Part shown: one piece after another, positions 1 to 7,550 of the stretch | How positions within the stretch are numbered: the stretch's first letter is position 1 | Layout of the letters: every line of letters starts with the position of its first letter | Assembly (NCBI GenBank): GCA_015487645.1 | Contig: WFPH01000070.1 | Span: 1 to 14,507, forward strand | Direction of reading: 5' to 3' | Origin: Thermosulfurimonas sp. | GTDB lineage: Bacteria > Desulfobacterota > Thermodesulfobacteria > Thermodesulfobacteriales > Thermodesulfobacteriaceae | DNA: 14,507 nucleotides | Made by a program: the position numbers and the translations under genes | Notes under the pieces: model-generated | What the model saw: the letters and a program-made list of their open reading frames with translations, nothing else | Databases searched by the model: none | Told to the model about the DNA's origin: nothing

Positions 1-338
1 GGACCTAAGGCCTCGGCGAGGATCTTTCCTCGAATGGGAACGGCCTGGAGTCCGTGATAGGAGACCACCCAGGATCGGGCTTTTGGGGGAAGCAGGCCCC
101 GGAGCTTGCGGTCGGAGTCCCTCAGGCCCCTCTCGTCTCGAAGCCCGAAGGTTAACGGAGCATCTATGGCTACGGCTATCACGCGTTTTTCCTCACAAAA
201 GCTTACCAGGCTCTCGAGAAAACGGGCTTTCGGTATCAGGAGGCGACCTTCTTCTTTGTCGGGAAGGGCTATCGCACGAGTGCCCGATTCTCCGGCTATA
301 TCCACGCCCAGGTAATAAAAGACTTCTAATCCCTCCAT
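1..338 (-). CDS. DUF429 family protein (predicted RNase H-fold nuclease), 3' end cut by the window edge
   Basis: Reading the minus strand from the ATG at 338 gives 112 residues open to the window edge. The start has the family's GVDIAG strand (about residues 11-16), followed by an AIDAPL motif (about 60-65) and an RDSDRKLR segment (about 74-81). An LRGK-like RGKILAEAL segment lies near the edge. These match DUF429 (PF04250), a family predicted to have an RNase H-like fold but without a settled biochemical role. The ATG lies 2 nt after the trmB stop, so the two genes are probably co-transcribed and translationally coupled; no strong Shine-Dalgarno is visible. The C-terminal part is missing, so completeness of the active site cannot be judged. 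Confidence 0.75.
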   Translation of the reverse strand, partial: MEGLEVFYYLGVDIAGESGTRAIALPDKEEGRLLIPKARFLESLVSFCEEKRVIAVAIDAPLTFGLRDERGLRDSDRKLRGLLPPKARSWVVSYHGLQAVPIRGKILAEALG

Positions 339-340
339 GC

Positions 341-1270
341 TCAACCATTGGGCCCGGAATAGTCAGATCTGAAGGCTCCTTGAGAGAGTTTTTTCCCCAG
401 AAACTCCAGGGCTTCTTGAAGCCCCCGGGTCTTGAGCACCTCGCTGAAACTTGAGACATCGAGCTGGTAGCCCGAGGGTTTTTTCTGGATGAAGATCAGA
501 AAGCGTTGCAGGTAGCCTTCCTCCGAAAGAAGGACCTCGAGCAGCCGGTCTTCTCCGTGCTCCCAGATCCGAAAGGTCCTCAGCACCAGGCCTTCCCGAA
601 TCTTAAAGGTTTTTTGGAGGACCTCGGGGAGCCCCTCAAGATGGGGAATCTTCACCGGAAACACCTGGTTCACCTCCTGGATTTCAGGATGGGGAATTTC
701 CTTGGGAGGACGAATCCTTTTGAGGGTCAGGGCGTAAAGGGTCTTGCCTTCGGCCAGCCATTTGGCTTCGTATTTGGTAAGAGGTTCCTGGGGCTTGAGG
801 GTGCTCAGGGTGATCTCGAAGGCTTCCACCTCCTGGGCGGCCTCCAGGGTATAGTCCAGGAAGGGGCGATCGTCGGTGCGCAGGCGAATTTCACCCCCTT
901 CACGCAGCCTGCGGGCGAAAAGGTAAAGATTTTCGGGTTTGGTAAGCCGGCGTTTGTGATGGCGTTTCTTGAACCAGGGGTCAGGATAGTTCAGGTAGAT
1001 AGTTTCTACACTTTCGTCTTCCAAAAGAAGGAAGAAGGCCCAGTAGGCGTCGAGCCGAACGCAAAAGAGGTTTTTCAGTTCATATTGGCGAATGCGTTTC
1101 AGGAGCTTCTCGATGGATATTCCGGAAAGTTCGATACCCAGAAAATGGCGCCCAGGATTTTCTTGGGCCAGTCGCGTGATGAATTCCCCGTTCCCGAAGC
1201 CGATCTCTACCGTTAGTCTGGGGATTCTCAGGGGTTTTGCTATCCGTTTGTAATTGATATACCCCTGCAG
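341..1270 (-). CDS. trmB: tRNA (guanine-N7-)-methyltransferase, probable CTG start, with C-terminal extension
   Basis: TrmB methylates G46 in the tRNA variable loop using S-adenosylmethionine. Numbering from CTG at 1270, the SAM motif GFGNG is at residues 24-28, GIEL follows, NYPDPWFKK is at 94-102 and the tRNA-recognition TKYE motif at 165-168. The methyltransferase domain ends near residue 185. About 125 further residues have no recognisable motif; a similar C-terminal extension is known from Aquifex aeolicus TrmB, where it contributes to heat stability. The frame has no ATG, GTG or TTG between its upstream stop (1286-1288) and a TTG at 1024, and that TTG would remove the SAM motif. A strong AGGAGGG at 1279-1285 sits 8 nt before CTG 1270, so I chose that start. 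A one-base error in the A6 run (1273-1278), linking to an ATG at 1313, is the alternative. Enzyme identity is firm; the start is not. Confidence 0.88.
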   Translation of the reverse strand: MQGYINYKRIAKPLRIPRLTVEIGFGNGEFITRLAQENPGRHFLGIELSGISIEKLLKRIRQYELKNLFCVRLDAYWAFFLLLEDESVETIYLNYPDPWFKKRHHKRRLTKPENLYLFARRLREGGEIRLRTDDRPFLDYTLEAAQEVEAFEITLSTLKPQEPLTKYEAKWLAEGKTLYALTLKRIRPPKEIPHPEIQEVNQVFPVKIPHLEGLPEVLQKTFKIREGLVLRTFRIWEHGEDRLLEVLLSEEGYLQRFLIFIQKKPSGYQLDVSSFSEVLKTRGLQEALEFLGKKLSQGAFRSDYSGPNG

Positions 1271-1321
1271 GGTTTTTTCCCTCCTTTAAAGTTTTCGAAT
1301 TTGAATTTACCATAATAACGC
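1271..1321. promoter_or_regulatory. Divergent intergenic region between trmB and the radical SAM gene
   Basis: Only 51 bp separate the two divergent genes and the stretch is AT-rich. On the plus strand CATAAT (1311-1316) resembles a -10 element and would place transcription initiation almost on the ATG at 1322. On the minus strand TATTAT (1317-1312) is a possible -10 for trmB, about 30 nt upstream of its ribosome binding site. The two hexamers overlap. Neither has a recognisable -35 at normal spacing, so the promoter assignments are weak, although divergent transcription itself is implied by gene orientation. Confidence 0.35.
1279..1285 (-). promoter_or_regulatory. Strong ribosome binding site that decides the trmB start
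   Basis: On the minus strand AGGAGGG is a near-perfect anti-Shine-Dalgarno match. With 8 nt of spacing, the next in-frame codon at the right distance is CTG at 1270-1268. It favours initiation here over the out-of-frame ATG at 1313, which lies upstream of the site. Confidence 0.6.
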
Positions 1322-3763
1322 ATGTATCCTACAGAATTTCTGGCCCGTATCCGAAAACCCAGCCGTTATCTCGAGGGCGAGGTCAATGCCTTTCGCAAGC
1401 CCTGGGAGGCGGCCGAGGTCCGCTTTTGCCTGATCTATCCCGATCTCTATGAGATAGGAATGTCTCACATCGGCCTGGAGATTCTCTATCTGATCTTGAA
1501 CAGCCGGGAACCCTACTTGGCGGACCGGGCCTACGCTCCGGCTCGGGATCTCGAAGAGCTTCTCCGGGAACGGAAAAAGCCGCTGCTTTCCTGGGAACAT
1601 GGTCGCCCCCTTCGAGATTTCGAAGTGGTGGGGATTTCTTACCCTTATGAACTCTGCGCCAGCAATATCGTGACCATCCTTGAGCTTTCCGGAATTCCGG
1701 TGCTGGCCCGGGAGCGCCGGGAGGGAGACCCTCTCATTCTCGGCGGGGGCTCGGCCATGGCCAACCCCGAGCCCGTGGCCGATTTCTACGACGCCATCAT
1801 CTTCGGAGACGGAGAGGAGGCCATCCTTGAGGTCGCGGAGGTGGTGAGGGACTGGAAAGCGGCCCGAGGGACGCGCGAGGAGTTGCTTTCGGCTCTCAGC
1901 CGGATTTCCGGGATTTATGTCCCGGCTTATTTCAGGCCGGTTTATGAGAAAGGGCGCCTTAGAGCGGTGGAACCCTTGAAGCCCGGCTATGAAAAGGTTC
2001 GCCGGCGGGTGGTGCCGGATCTTGATGCGGTACCCTATCCCTTCCGTCCGGTGGTGCCCTGGCTGGCGGCCCATGATCGGCTATCGCTTGAGATTTCCCG
2101 GGGATGTACCCGCGGTTGCCGCTTCTGTCAGGCCAGTTCCATTTATCGGCCCGTGCGGGAGCGTTCTCTGGAAAGAGTCCTCGAGATGGCCGAGGAAGGC
2201 CTGAAGGCGACCGGTTACGAGGAGGTTTCACTTCTTTCTCTTTCGGCCGGGGACTATACGGCTCTTGAGGCCCTGGTAAGAGCCCTCTATCGTCGTTTTG
2301 GAGAGGAGCGGGTGGCCCTTTCGTTGCCCTCTCTCCGGGTGGGTAGCCTTACGCCCGGTATTCTGGAGGTCCTTTCCCGGGGGAGACGGACCGGGCTTAC
2401 CCTGGCTCCGGAGGCCGGAACTGAGCGACTACGCCGGGTCATCAATAAAGACATCTCCGAGGAGGAGCTTTTCCGGGGGGCGGAACTGGCCCGGAGCCTG
2501 GGCTGGCGGGATATCAAGCTTTATTTCATGATTGGGCTGCCTACCGAGACCGAGGAAGATGTGCGGGCTATCGCGGAGCTGGCTCGTCGCCTGCAGCAAA
2601 GCAGCCGGGGCCTGGAGGTCACGGTTTCGGTCTCTACCTTCGTGCCCAAACCTCACACGCCTTTCCAGTGGGAACAGCAAATAGATCTTGAGGAGACCCG
2701 CCAGAAACTGCGCACTCTCAAACGCCAGCTCCGTGGTCGGAGGCTGCGCCTTAAATGGCACATGCCGGAGCAGAGCTTCCTCGAGGGTGTGCTTTCCCGG
2801 GGAGATCGTCGGCTTTCGGCCCTGATCATAGAGGCCCATCGACGAGGGGCCCGGCTTGACGGCTGGAGCGAAGAGTTTCGTCTCGAGGCCTGGCTTTCGG
2901 CGGCGAGAGCCCTGGGTTTCGACCTTGGGGACTATCTCCGCAGGCGTGCGCCCGAGGAAGTCCTACCTTGGGAGCATCTCGACAGTGGCCTTTCACGGGA
3001 TTTTCTTCTTGCCGAAAGGGAGCGAGCTTTTCGGGGGGAGATCTCGCCGGACTGCCGTTTCGAAAAATGTCTCAAGTGTGGAGTTTGCGGAAAGAACGTC
3101 CGGAATGTTCTTAAGCCTTCTCCCGAGGATCGAGAGCCCCTTCCCGAGTTTTCCCTCAAAGCGGGGGTCTACTGGTACCGGGTAGTATATGCCAAGGAGG
3201 GAAAAATGCGCTTCCTTTCACAGCTTGAGCTTCAGAGAGTATTCGAGCGGGCTCTCCGGCGAAAGAAGCTCCCTCTAGCCTTCAGCCGGGGCTTTAACCC
3301 CCGACCGAAACTTTCCTTCGGTAGAGCCCTTCCGGTGGGGATTGCCTCCGAGAAGGAGGTCTTCTTCGTGGGGCTTTCCGAGGAGATCCCCGAGGAAAGA
3401 CTCTTTTACGCCCTTGCGGAAGCCCTGCCAGAAGGGCTTACGGTCCGCGAGGTCTCAAGGGTTGAGGCTCCTAAGGAAATCACTGAGGAAGCTCGATTCG
3501 AGATCCGACTTCCTCCCGGAGCTCAACCTTTAACGGAAGATCTGCGGGATCGTATGGATGAGCCTCTGGTGGTGGAACGTCCTTCTGGTGAGCGCAGCCT
3601 CAACCTTAAGGAATGGATTAGGGACCTTTCTTTGAAGGATGGGAAGCTCCTTTTCTGTTTGCGACTTTCCCCGGGTGGCCCTCGACCGGAGGAGGTGGCG
3701 GCCCATTTACTGAGGAGTACGACGGAGGAAATTTTGGTTTGTGGCGTCAAAAAGCTTGCCTAA
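1322..3763 (+). CDS. B12-binding-domain radical SAM protein fused to a DUF2344 domain (TIGR03960 + TIGR03936 type)
   Basis: A protein of 813 residues. The N-terminal third resembles a cobalamin-binding-type Rossmann domain, with a typical opening (KPSRYLEGEVN, about residues 12-22), PDLYEIGMSH and the GGGSAMANPEP segment. The radical SAM core carries C262-x3-C266-x2-C269 in CTRGCRFC for the 4Fe-4S cluster that cleaves SAM. A second cysteine cluster at C578, C583, C586 and C589 may bind another cluster or zinc. From about residue 617 follows the DUF2344 domain (YWYRVVYAKEGKMRFLSQLE, then SRGFNPRPKLSFG). Both halves are often fused in bacteria; the substrate is not established. This gene family is frequently found beside RNase G and ribosomal protein L21 genes, whereas here it heads a pilus operon. 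The ATG has no upstream Shine-Dalgarno. Family call firm, function unknown. Confidence 0.93.
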   Translation: MYPTEFLARIRKPSRYLEGEVNAFRKPWEAAEVRFCLIYPDLYEIGMSHIGLEILYLILNSREPYLADRAYAPARDLEELLRERKKPLLSWEHGRPLRDFEVVGISYPYELCASNIVTILELSGIPVLARERREGDPLILGGGSAMANPEPVADFYDAIIFGDGEEAILEVAEVVRDWKAARGTREELLSALSRISGIYVPAYFRPVYEKGRLRAVEPLKPGYEKVRRRVVPDLDAVPYPFRPVVPWLAAHDRLSLEISRGCTRGCRFCQASSIYRPVRERSLERVLEMAEEGLKATGYEEVSLLSLSAGDYTALEALVRALYRRFGEERVALSLPSLRVGSLTPGILEVLSRGRRTGLTLAPEAGTERLRRVINKDISEEELFRGAELARSLGWRDIKLYFMIGLPTETEEDVRAIAELARRLQQSSRGLEVTVSVSTFVPKPHTPFQWEQQIDLEETRQKLRTLKRQLRGRRLRLKWHMPEQSFLEGVLSRGDRRLSALIIEAHRRGARLDGWSEEFRLEAWLSAARALGFDLGDYLRRRAPEEVLPWEHLDSGLSRDFLLAERERAFRGEISPDCRFEKCLKCGVCGKNVRNVLKPSPEDREPLPEFSLKAGVYWYRVVYAKEGKMRFLSQLELQRVFERALRRKKLPLAFSRGFNPRPKLSFGRALPVGIASEKEVFFVGLSEEIPEERLFYALAEALPEGLTVREVSRVEAPKEITEEARFEIRLPPGAQPLTEDLRDRMDEPLVVERPSGERSLNLKEWIRDLSLKDGKLLFCLRLSPGGPRPEEVAAHLLRSTTEEILVCGVKKLA

Positions 3764-3784
3764 CCCGGTCTGATTTTCTATAAA

Positions 3785-3790
3785 AAGGAG
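3785..3790 (+). promoter_or_regulatory. Ribosome binding site of mshE, overlapped by a promoter-like element
   Basis: AAGGAG lies 4 nt before the mshE ATG in the 31-bp gap after the radical SAM gene. The same gap contains TTGCCT (3756-3761), a 17-nt spacer and TATAAA (3779-3784), a good sigma-70-like pair. Its expected start point near 3791 would leave the Shine-Dalgarno out of the mRNA, so the ribosome site and this promoter are unlikely to be used on the same transcript. Confidence 0.55.
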
Positions 3791-3794
3791 TGAG

Positions 3795-5435
3795 ATGACG
3801 GAAAGAAAGCCTATTGGACAGCTTCTTAAAGAACGCGGCTTCATCACCGAGGAACACATTCGGTTTGCCCTCCTTGAGCAAAAGGCCACCCGTGAGCGTC
3901 TGGGCGAGGTACTAGTTCGTCTGGGTCTGGTTACGGAGTTCGAGGTGGCCCAGGTGTTAGCAGAGCAAGCCGGTGTGCCCTTTGAAGACCTTTCCACGCT
4001 CACTCCTGATCCCCAGGCTCTTCTCAAAGTCTCGCCGGCTTTCGCCCGGCAGCGTGAGATTCTGCCCCTTCGGATCTCAGAAGGGGCCCTGGTGGTGGCC
4101 CTGCACGATCCTTTCAATCTCATGCTTCAGGAGGCTGTGGCTCGGGTTTCGGGCATGCGCATCCAGCCGGTAGTGGCCCCTCGCTCCCAGATCACCCGGG
4201 CTACGGAAAGATTTTACTACTTTCTTGAAAACCCCCCAGAAAAAGACCTGGAAGTAATTACCGAGAGACTAAGGGAAAACCCCAACCTCGAAGTCCAGAT
4301 GGATGACCTTATCGAAAAACTTCTCATTTTAGCTACGGGAAGAAGAGTCACCGATATCCATATCACCCCTTCGGAGAAGACCACTCAGATCTTTTTTCGG
4401 ATAGATGGAGTGCTTGAGCCCTTCTGGGTTTTTCCCCACACTTTGCATGCGCGTTTGATCGGGGCCATTAAAGTCCGCTCCGGGATGGATATTGCCGAAA
4501 CCCGTCTTCCGCAGGATGGGCGGATGCGGTTTCAGTTTCTGGGCGAGGAATACGATCTCCGGATCTCGACCGTGCGGACCCCTGCCGGGGAAAACATGGT
4601 TATTCGTATCCTGCCTTTGGGGAGCACCGTTTATCACTTGCATAACCTGGGTTTTACCGAGGAAGAGGTGGCGATCCTCAAGGATCTTTTTGAGAAACCA
4701 TACGGTATGTTTTTGGTGACCGGGCCCACCGGTTCGGGAAAGACCACTACCCTCTACGCCGGTTTGCGTTTGCTTAACCTCCTAGAGAAAAACGTCCTCA
4801 CCGCCGAGGATCCCATTGAATACCGTCTTCCTCTGGCCCGCCAGACCCAGGTCAACGAAGAGGCCGGTTACACCTTTGCTCGAGCCATCCGCCACTTTCT
4901 TCGTCAGGATCCGGACGTTATCCTGGTGGGTGAGGTGCGGGATGAAGAGACGGCCGAGATGGCCATCCGAAGCGCCCTGACCGGCCACCTTTTCCTTTCT
5001 ACGCTCCATACCAATGACGCCCTTTCGGCCCTTTACCGTCTCAAGGACCTGGGGGTGAGCGCCGATCTTCTGGCATCCTCTCTGCTGGGCGTCCTGGCCC
5101 AGCGTCTGGTGAGAAAGGTTTGTCCTCATTGTCGGGAAGAATATCGTCCTCCCGAAGCCCTTCTTAAGTATTATGGGTTGCCTGCGGATCACGTTTATTT
5201 TCGTGGCCAGGGGTGCGAGAACTGCCGCGGACGAGGCTATCTGGGCCGGACCGTGGTGGCCGAGATCTTCCGCGTCGACGAAAGTGTCAAGCCTCTGATC
5301 GCCGAAGACGCTCCGCTGGTTAAGATCTCCGAGGCGGCTCAACAGGCCGGTATGCGTTTATTGCGGGATTCGGCCCGCGAGAAGGTTCTTCAGGGGATTA
5401 CCACCGTGGAAGAAATTCGGAGGGTGGTAGGCTGA
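3795..5435 (+). CDS. mshE: MshE/PilB/GspE-type pilus assembly ATPase with N-terminal MshEN domain
   Basis: Cytoplasmic hexameric ATPase that drives assembly of type IV pilus or pseudopilus fibres; 546 residues, a normal family length. The N-terminal MshEN domain has two 24-residue motifs at 6-29 and 35-58, separated by five residues, the arrangement known to bind cyclic-di-GMP in MshE. The ATPase core has an Asp box (TDIH to FRIDG, 186-205), Walker A GPTGSGKT (310-317), Walker B (VILVGEVRDEE, 375-385) and His box (TGHLFLSTLHTNDA, 396-409). Zinc-binding cysteines are C443, C446, C474 and C477. Next to the secretin and platform genes, an assembly ATPase is expected rather than the retraction ATPase PilT. 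It shares one base (TGATG) with mshG. PilB is the main alternative name. Confidence 0.93.
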   Translation: MTERKPIGQLLKERGFITEEHIRFALLEQKATRERLGEVLVRLGLVTEFEVAQVLAEQAGVPFEDLSTLTPDPQALLKVSPAFARQREILPLRISEGALVVALHDPFNLMLQEAVARVSGMRIQPVVAPRSQITRATERFYYFLENPPEKDLEVITERLRENPNLEVQMDDLIEKLLILATGRRVTDIHITPSEKTTQIFFRIDGVLEPFWVFPHTLHARLIGAIKVRSGMDIAETRLPQDGRMRFQFLGEEYDLRISTVRTPAGENMVIRILPLGSTVYHLHNLGFTEEEVAILKDLFEKPYGMFLVTGPTGSGKTTTLYAGLRLLNLLEKNVLTAEDPIEYRLPLARQTQVNEEAGYTFARAIRHFLRQDPDVILVGEVRDEETAEMAIRSALTGHLFLSTLHTNDALSALYRLKDLGVSADLLASSLLGVLAQRLVRKVCPHCREEYRPPEALLKYYGLPADHVYFRGQGCENCRGRGYLGRTVVAEIFRVDESVKPLIAEDAPLVKISEAAQQAGMRLLRDSAREKVLQGITTVEEIRRVVG

Positions 5436-6640
5436 TGCCACTTTACCGCTTTAAGGCCCTGGCCTCGGATGGCCGGGTAGTGAAAGATCAGATGGAGTTC
5501 CCGGATCTCCGGGCCCTTTACCAGTATCTGCAACAGGAAGGCCTGGTGCTCCTCAAGTACTCCACCCGCCCGGTGTTCCCCTGGGATCGTCTGACTTTTA
5601 AACGGGTCTCTCGCCCGGAGTTGGCCGAGTTCTGTCACAACCTGGCCCTTCTGGTGCGTGGTGGTGTGCCTCTGCTTCAGGCCCTGAAGGATTTGAGAGA
5701 GGCCACCTCTAATCCCAGCCTAAAAAAGGCTTTGGGAGTTCTTTTGCAGGAGATTCAGGCCGGAAATCCTCTCTCAAGAGGGATGGAAAGGGAAAAGGGT
5801 TTATTTCCCGGGATCGTGCGTTCTTTAGTGGCTTTGGGGGAGGAGACCGGCCGGCTGGACCAAACCTTAGAGGAGGCCTCGCAACATCTTTATCGTATTC
5901 ACACTATTATTACTCAAACCAAAAGGGCCATGCTCTATCCGGCCTTTGTGCTTTTTGCCATGACGGGGGTCCTTCTCTTTTGGCTCTTGTTCGTCCTGCC
6001 CAAGATCCTTGAACTCTTTTCTCAGATGCAGGTAACCCTTCCGGCTCCCACCCGGTTCCTGCTGATCACCACTTCCTTTTTACGAGCTTATATCCTCCAT
6101 TTGATAGGGGGTACGGCTGCGATTCTTATTGTTCTATGGCTCCTGTATCGCAAGTTTCCTCAATTTAGACTTCAGGTGGAAAAAATATTGTTAAGAGTCC
6201 CCATTCTTTCTCAGGTTAAACGCAGTTCTCTTTTGGCTTTCTTTTTTGAATATTTGGCTTTGCTTCTTGGGGCTGGCATTGATATTCTTCGCAGTTTTGA
6301 TATTATGGTGTTGAATATACAGAGTGAACTGGGTAAGAAAGTCATTAAAAGCATGAGAGAAGGTGTATTGCGAGGTGAAAGCTTTAAGGAAGTGGCTTCT
6401 TCTGCAGGACTATTTTCTCCTCTGGATTTGAGAATGATTGCGGTAGGAGAAGAAACCGGAAGGTTGGTAGAACAGTTGCAACATCTGGCTCGCCATTATT
6501 ATGAAATCATCCAGGGTTTGGTGGAAACTTTGAGTAAGATTCTTGAACCCGTACTCATTGTGATTACAGGTCTCATTTTTCTTTTAATTGTAATAGCTTT
6601 GATAGGGCCGATATATGAACTCCTCACACAAATCCGTTGA
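5435..6640 (+). CDS. mshG: MshG/PilC/GspF-type inner-membrane platform protein
   Basis: Inner-membrane platform on which the assembly ATPase acts. The 401 residues hold the usual two T2SSF domains (about 65-188 and 268-391) and three membrane helices at about 166-189, 219-238 and 371-394. The paired LxALGEETGRL and RMIAVGEETGRL segments (about 131-141 and 333-344) are the hallmark repeat of the family. The start fuses by TGATG to mshE and fits the usual MPLYRFKALASDG opening. The second T2SSF domain is encoded by DNA of only about 38% G+C, against about 62% in sampled lines of the first half, yet the frame is intact. The 3' end overlaps mshM by 26 nt. Confidence 0.93.
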   Translation: MPLYRFKALASDGRVVKDQMEFPDLRALYQYLQQEGLVLLKYSTRPVFPWDRLTFKRVSRPELAEFCHNLALLVRGGVPLLQALKDLREATSNPSLKKALGVLLQEIQAGNPLSRGMEREKGLFPGIVRSLVALGEETGRLDQTLEEASQHLYRIHTIITQTKRAMLYPAFVLFAMTGVLLFWLLFVLPKILELFSQMQVTLPAPTRFLLITTSFLRAYILHLIGGTAAILIVLWLLYRKFPQFRLQVEKILLRVPILSQVKRSSLLAFFFEYLALLLGAGIDILRSFDIMVLNIQSELGKKVIKSMREGVLRGESFKEVASSAGLFSPLDLRMIAVGEETGRLVEQLQHLARHYYEIIQGLVETLSKILEPVLIVITGLIFLLIVIALIGPIYELLTQIR

Positions 6641-7550
6641 CGTCCCGGACTACTTGAGTTTTTTTGGTCTTAAAGACCATCCTTTTCGTATTACACCGGA
6701 TACGGACTATTTTTATCCTTCTCAGGCCCATAAAGCGGCCCTGGAGGCTCTGAAATACGGGATTCTCCGTCGGGAGGGATTTCTGGTCCTGACCGGGGAG
6801 CCGGGGATGGGAAAGACCCTTCTCATAAGGATGCTTTTTAAGGAATTGCCTTCCGAAGTGGTTACGGCCATGATTCTAACCCCGGCCCTAGGGCCAGAGG
6901 CCCTTTTTGAGGCCATTTTAGAGGATCTCGAGATCCCGGCTTCCGGCTCGAAGGAGTCTCTGTTGAGGGCCTTTCGAGATTACCTTTTTGAACTTTCACG
7001 AGAGGGGAGGACACTCCTTCTGGTTATCGATGAGGCGCAGAATCTTCCGGCGGAAAGCCTTGAGGAACTTCGACTTCTTTCAAACTTTGAGACCGAGAAA
7101 GGCAAGTTGCTCCAGATACTCCTTTCGGGGCAGCCAGCTTTAGAAGAAAAACTGCGATCTCCAGAGCTTTCACAGCTGGCTCAGCGTATAACCGTTTGGG
7201 AAAGATTGGCTCCTTTTCCCCGGGAGGAACTCCTGGATTATGTCCGTTTTCGGCTAGCGAGGGCTGGAGGCACCGGGGTGATGCTTGCCCGGGGGGCGGA
7301 TAAGGAACTTGAGCGGTTGAGCCGGGGCGTTCCCCGGGTGATCAACAAGATTATGGACCGGGCCCTCCTGGTAGCCTTTGCCCGTGGAAGCCATCGCATA
7401 ACTCCTGAAATATTGAGAGAAGCGGCCGAGGCCGCGGCCTTGGATTTTGTCGTAGGTAAAACCCGGCGAAGAGTGTCCTGGATAGTCGGCCTTTTGGCCG
7501 GCCTTATTTTGATCCTGGGGCTGATCTATGTCTACTTTATGGGTCGTTAA
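6615..7550 (+). CDS. mshM: MshM/ExeA-type AAA ATPase with C-terminal membrane helix
   Basis: An ATPase of the ExeA/MshM group, accessory to secretin-based pilus or secretion assembly; 311 residues. The start region has the family signature FFGLKDHPFRITPDTDYFY (about 15-33). Walker A GEPGMGKT is at 61-68 and Walker B VIDEAQN around D139-E140. The family's arginine-rich segment (LAQRITVWERLAPF) follows near residue 192. A single hydrophobic helix at about 287-309 ends the protein. ExeA proteins carry a periplasmic peptidoglycan-binding domain after their membrane segment; here nothing follows the helix. The ATG at 6615 lies inside the mshG 3' end, with an AGGG-like site about 8 nt upstream. The gene overlaps the next one by 23 nt. 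Confidence 0.88.
   Translation: MNSSHKSVDVPDYLSFFGLKDHPFRITPDTDYFYPSQAHKAALEALKYGILRREGFLVLTGEPGMGKTLLIRMLFKELPSEVVTAMILTPALGPEALFEAILEDLEIPASGSKESLLRAFRDYLFELSREGRTLLLVIDEAQNLPAESLEELRLLSNFETEKGKLLQILLSGQPALEEKLRSPELSQLAQRITVWERLAPFPREELLDYVRFRLARAGGTGVMLARGADKELERLSRGVPRVINKIMDRALLVAFARGSHRITPEILREAAEAAALDFVVGKTRRRVSWIVGLLAGLILILGLIYVYFMGR

Noticed and set aside
506..1216. A 236-codon plus-strand open frame opposite trmB
   Set aside because: It is antisense to clear TrmB coding sequence, and its translation is low-complexity with no family motif. It is a frame shadow.
1080..1313. A 77-codon minus-strand frame starting at ATG 1313
   Set aside because: It runs out of frame through the TrmB SAM motif and is not a separate gene. 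It matters only as the alternative trmB N-terminus if the A6 run is miscounted.
1307..2074. A 255-codon minus-strand open frame opposite the radical SAM gene
   Set aside because: The plus strand here encodes conserved B12-type domain motifs; the minus-strand product shows no recognisable features.
3764..3794. Terminator between the radical SAM gene and mshE
   Set aside because: There is a short T/A-rich run but no stable hairpin, so read-through into the pilus genes is more likely.
4782..5342. A 186-codon minus-strand open frame opposite mshE
   Set aside because: It is antisense to the Walker B, His box and zinc-binding regions of the ATPase; shadow frame.
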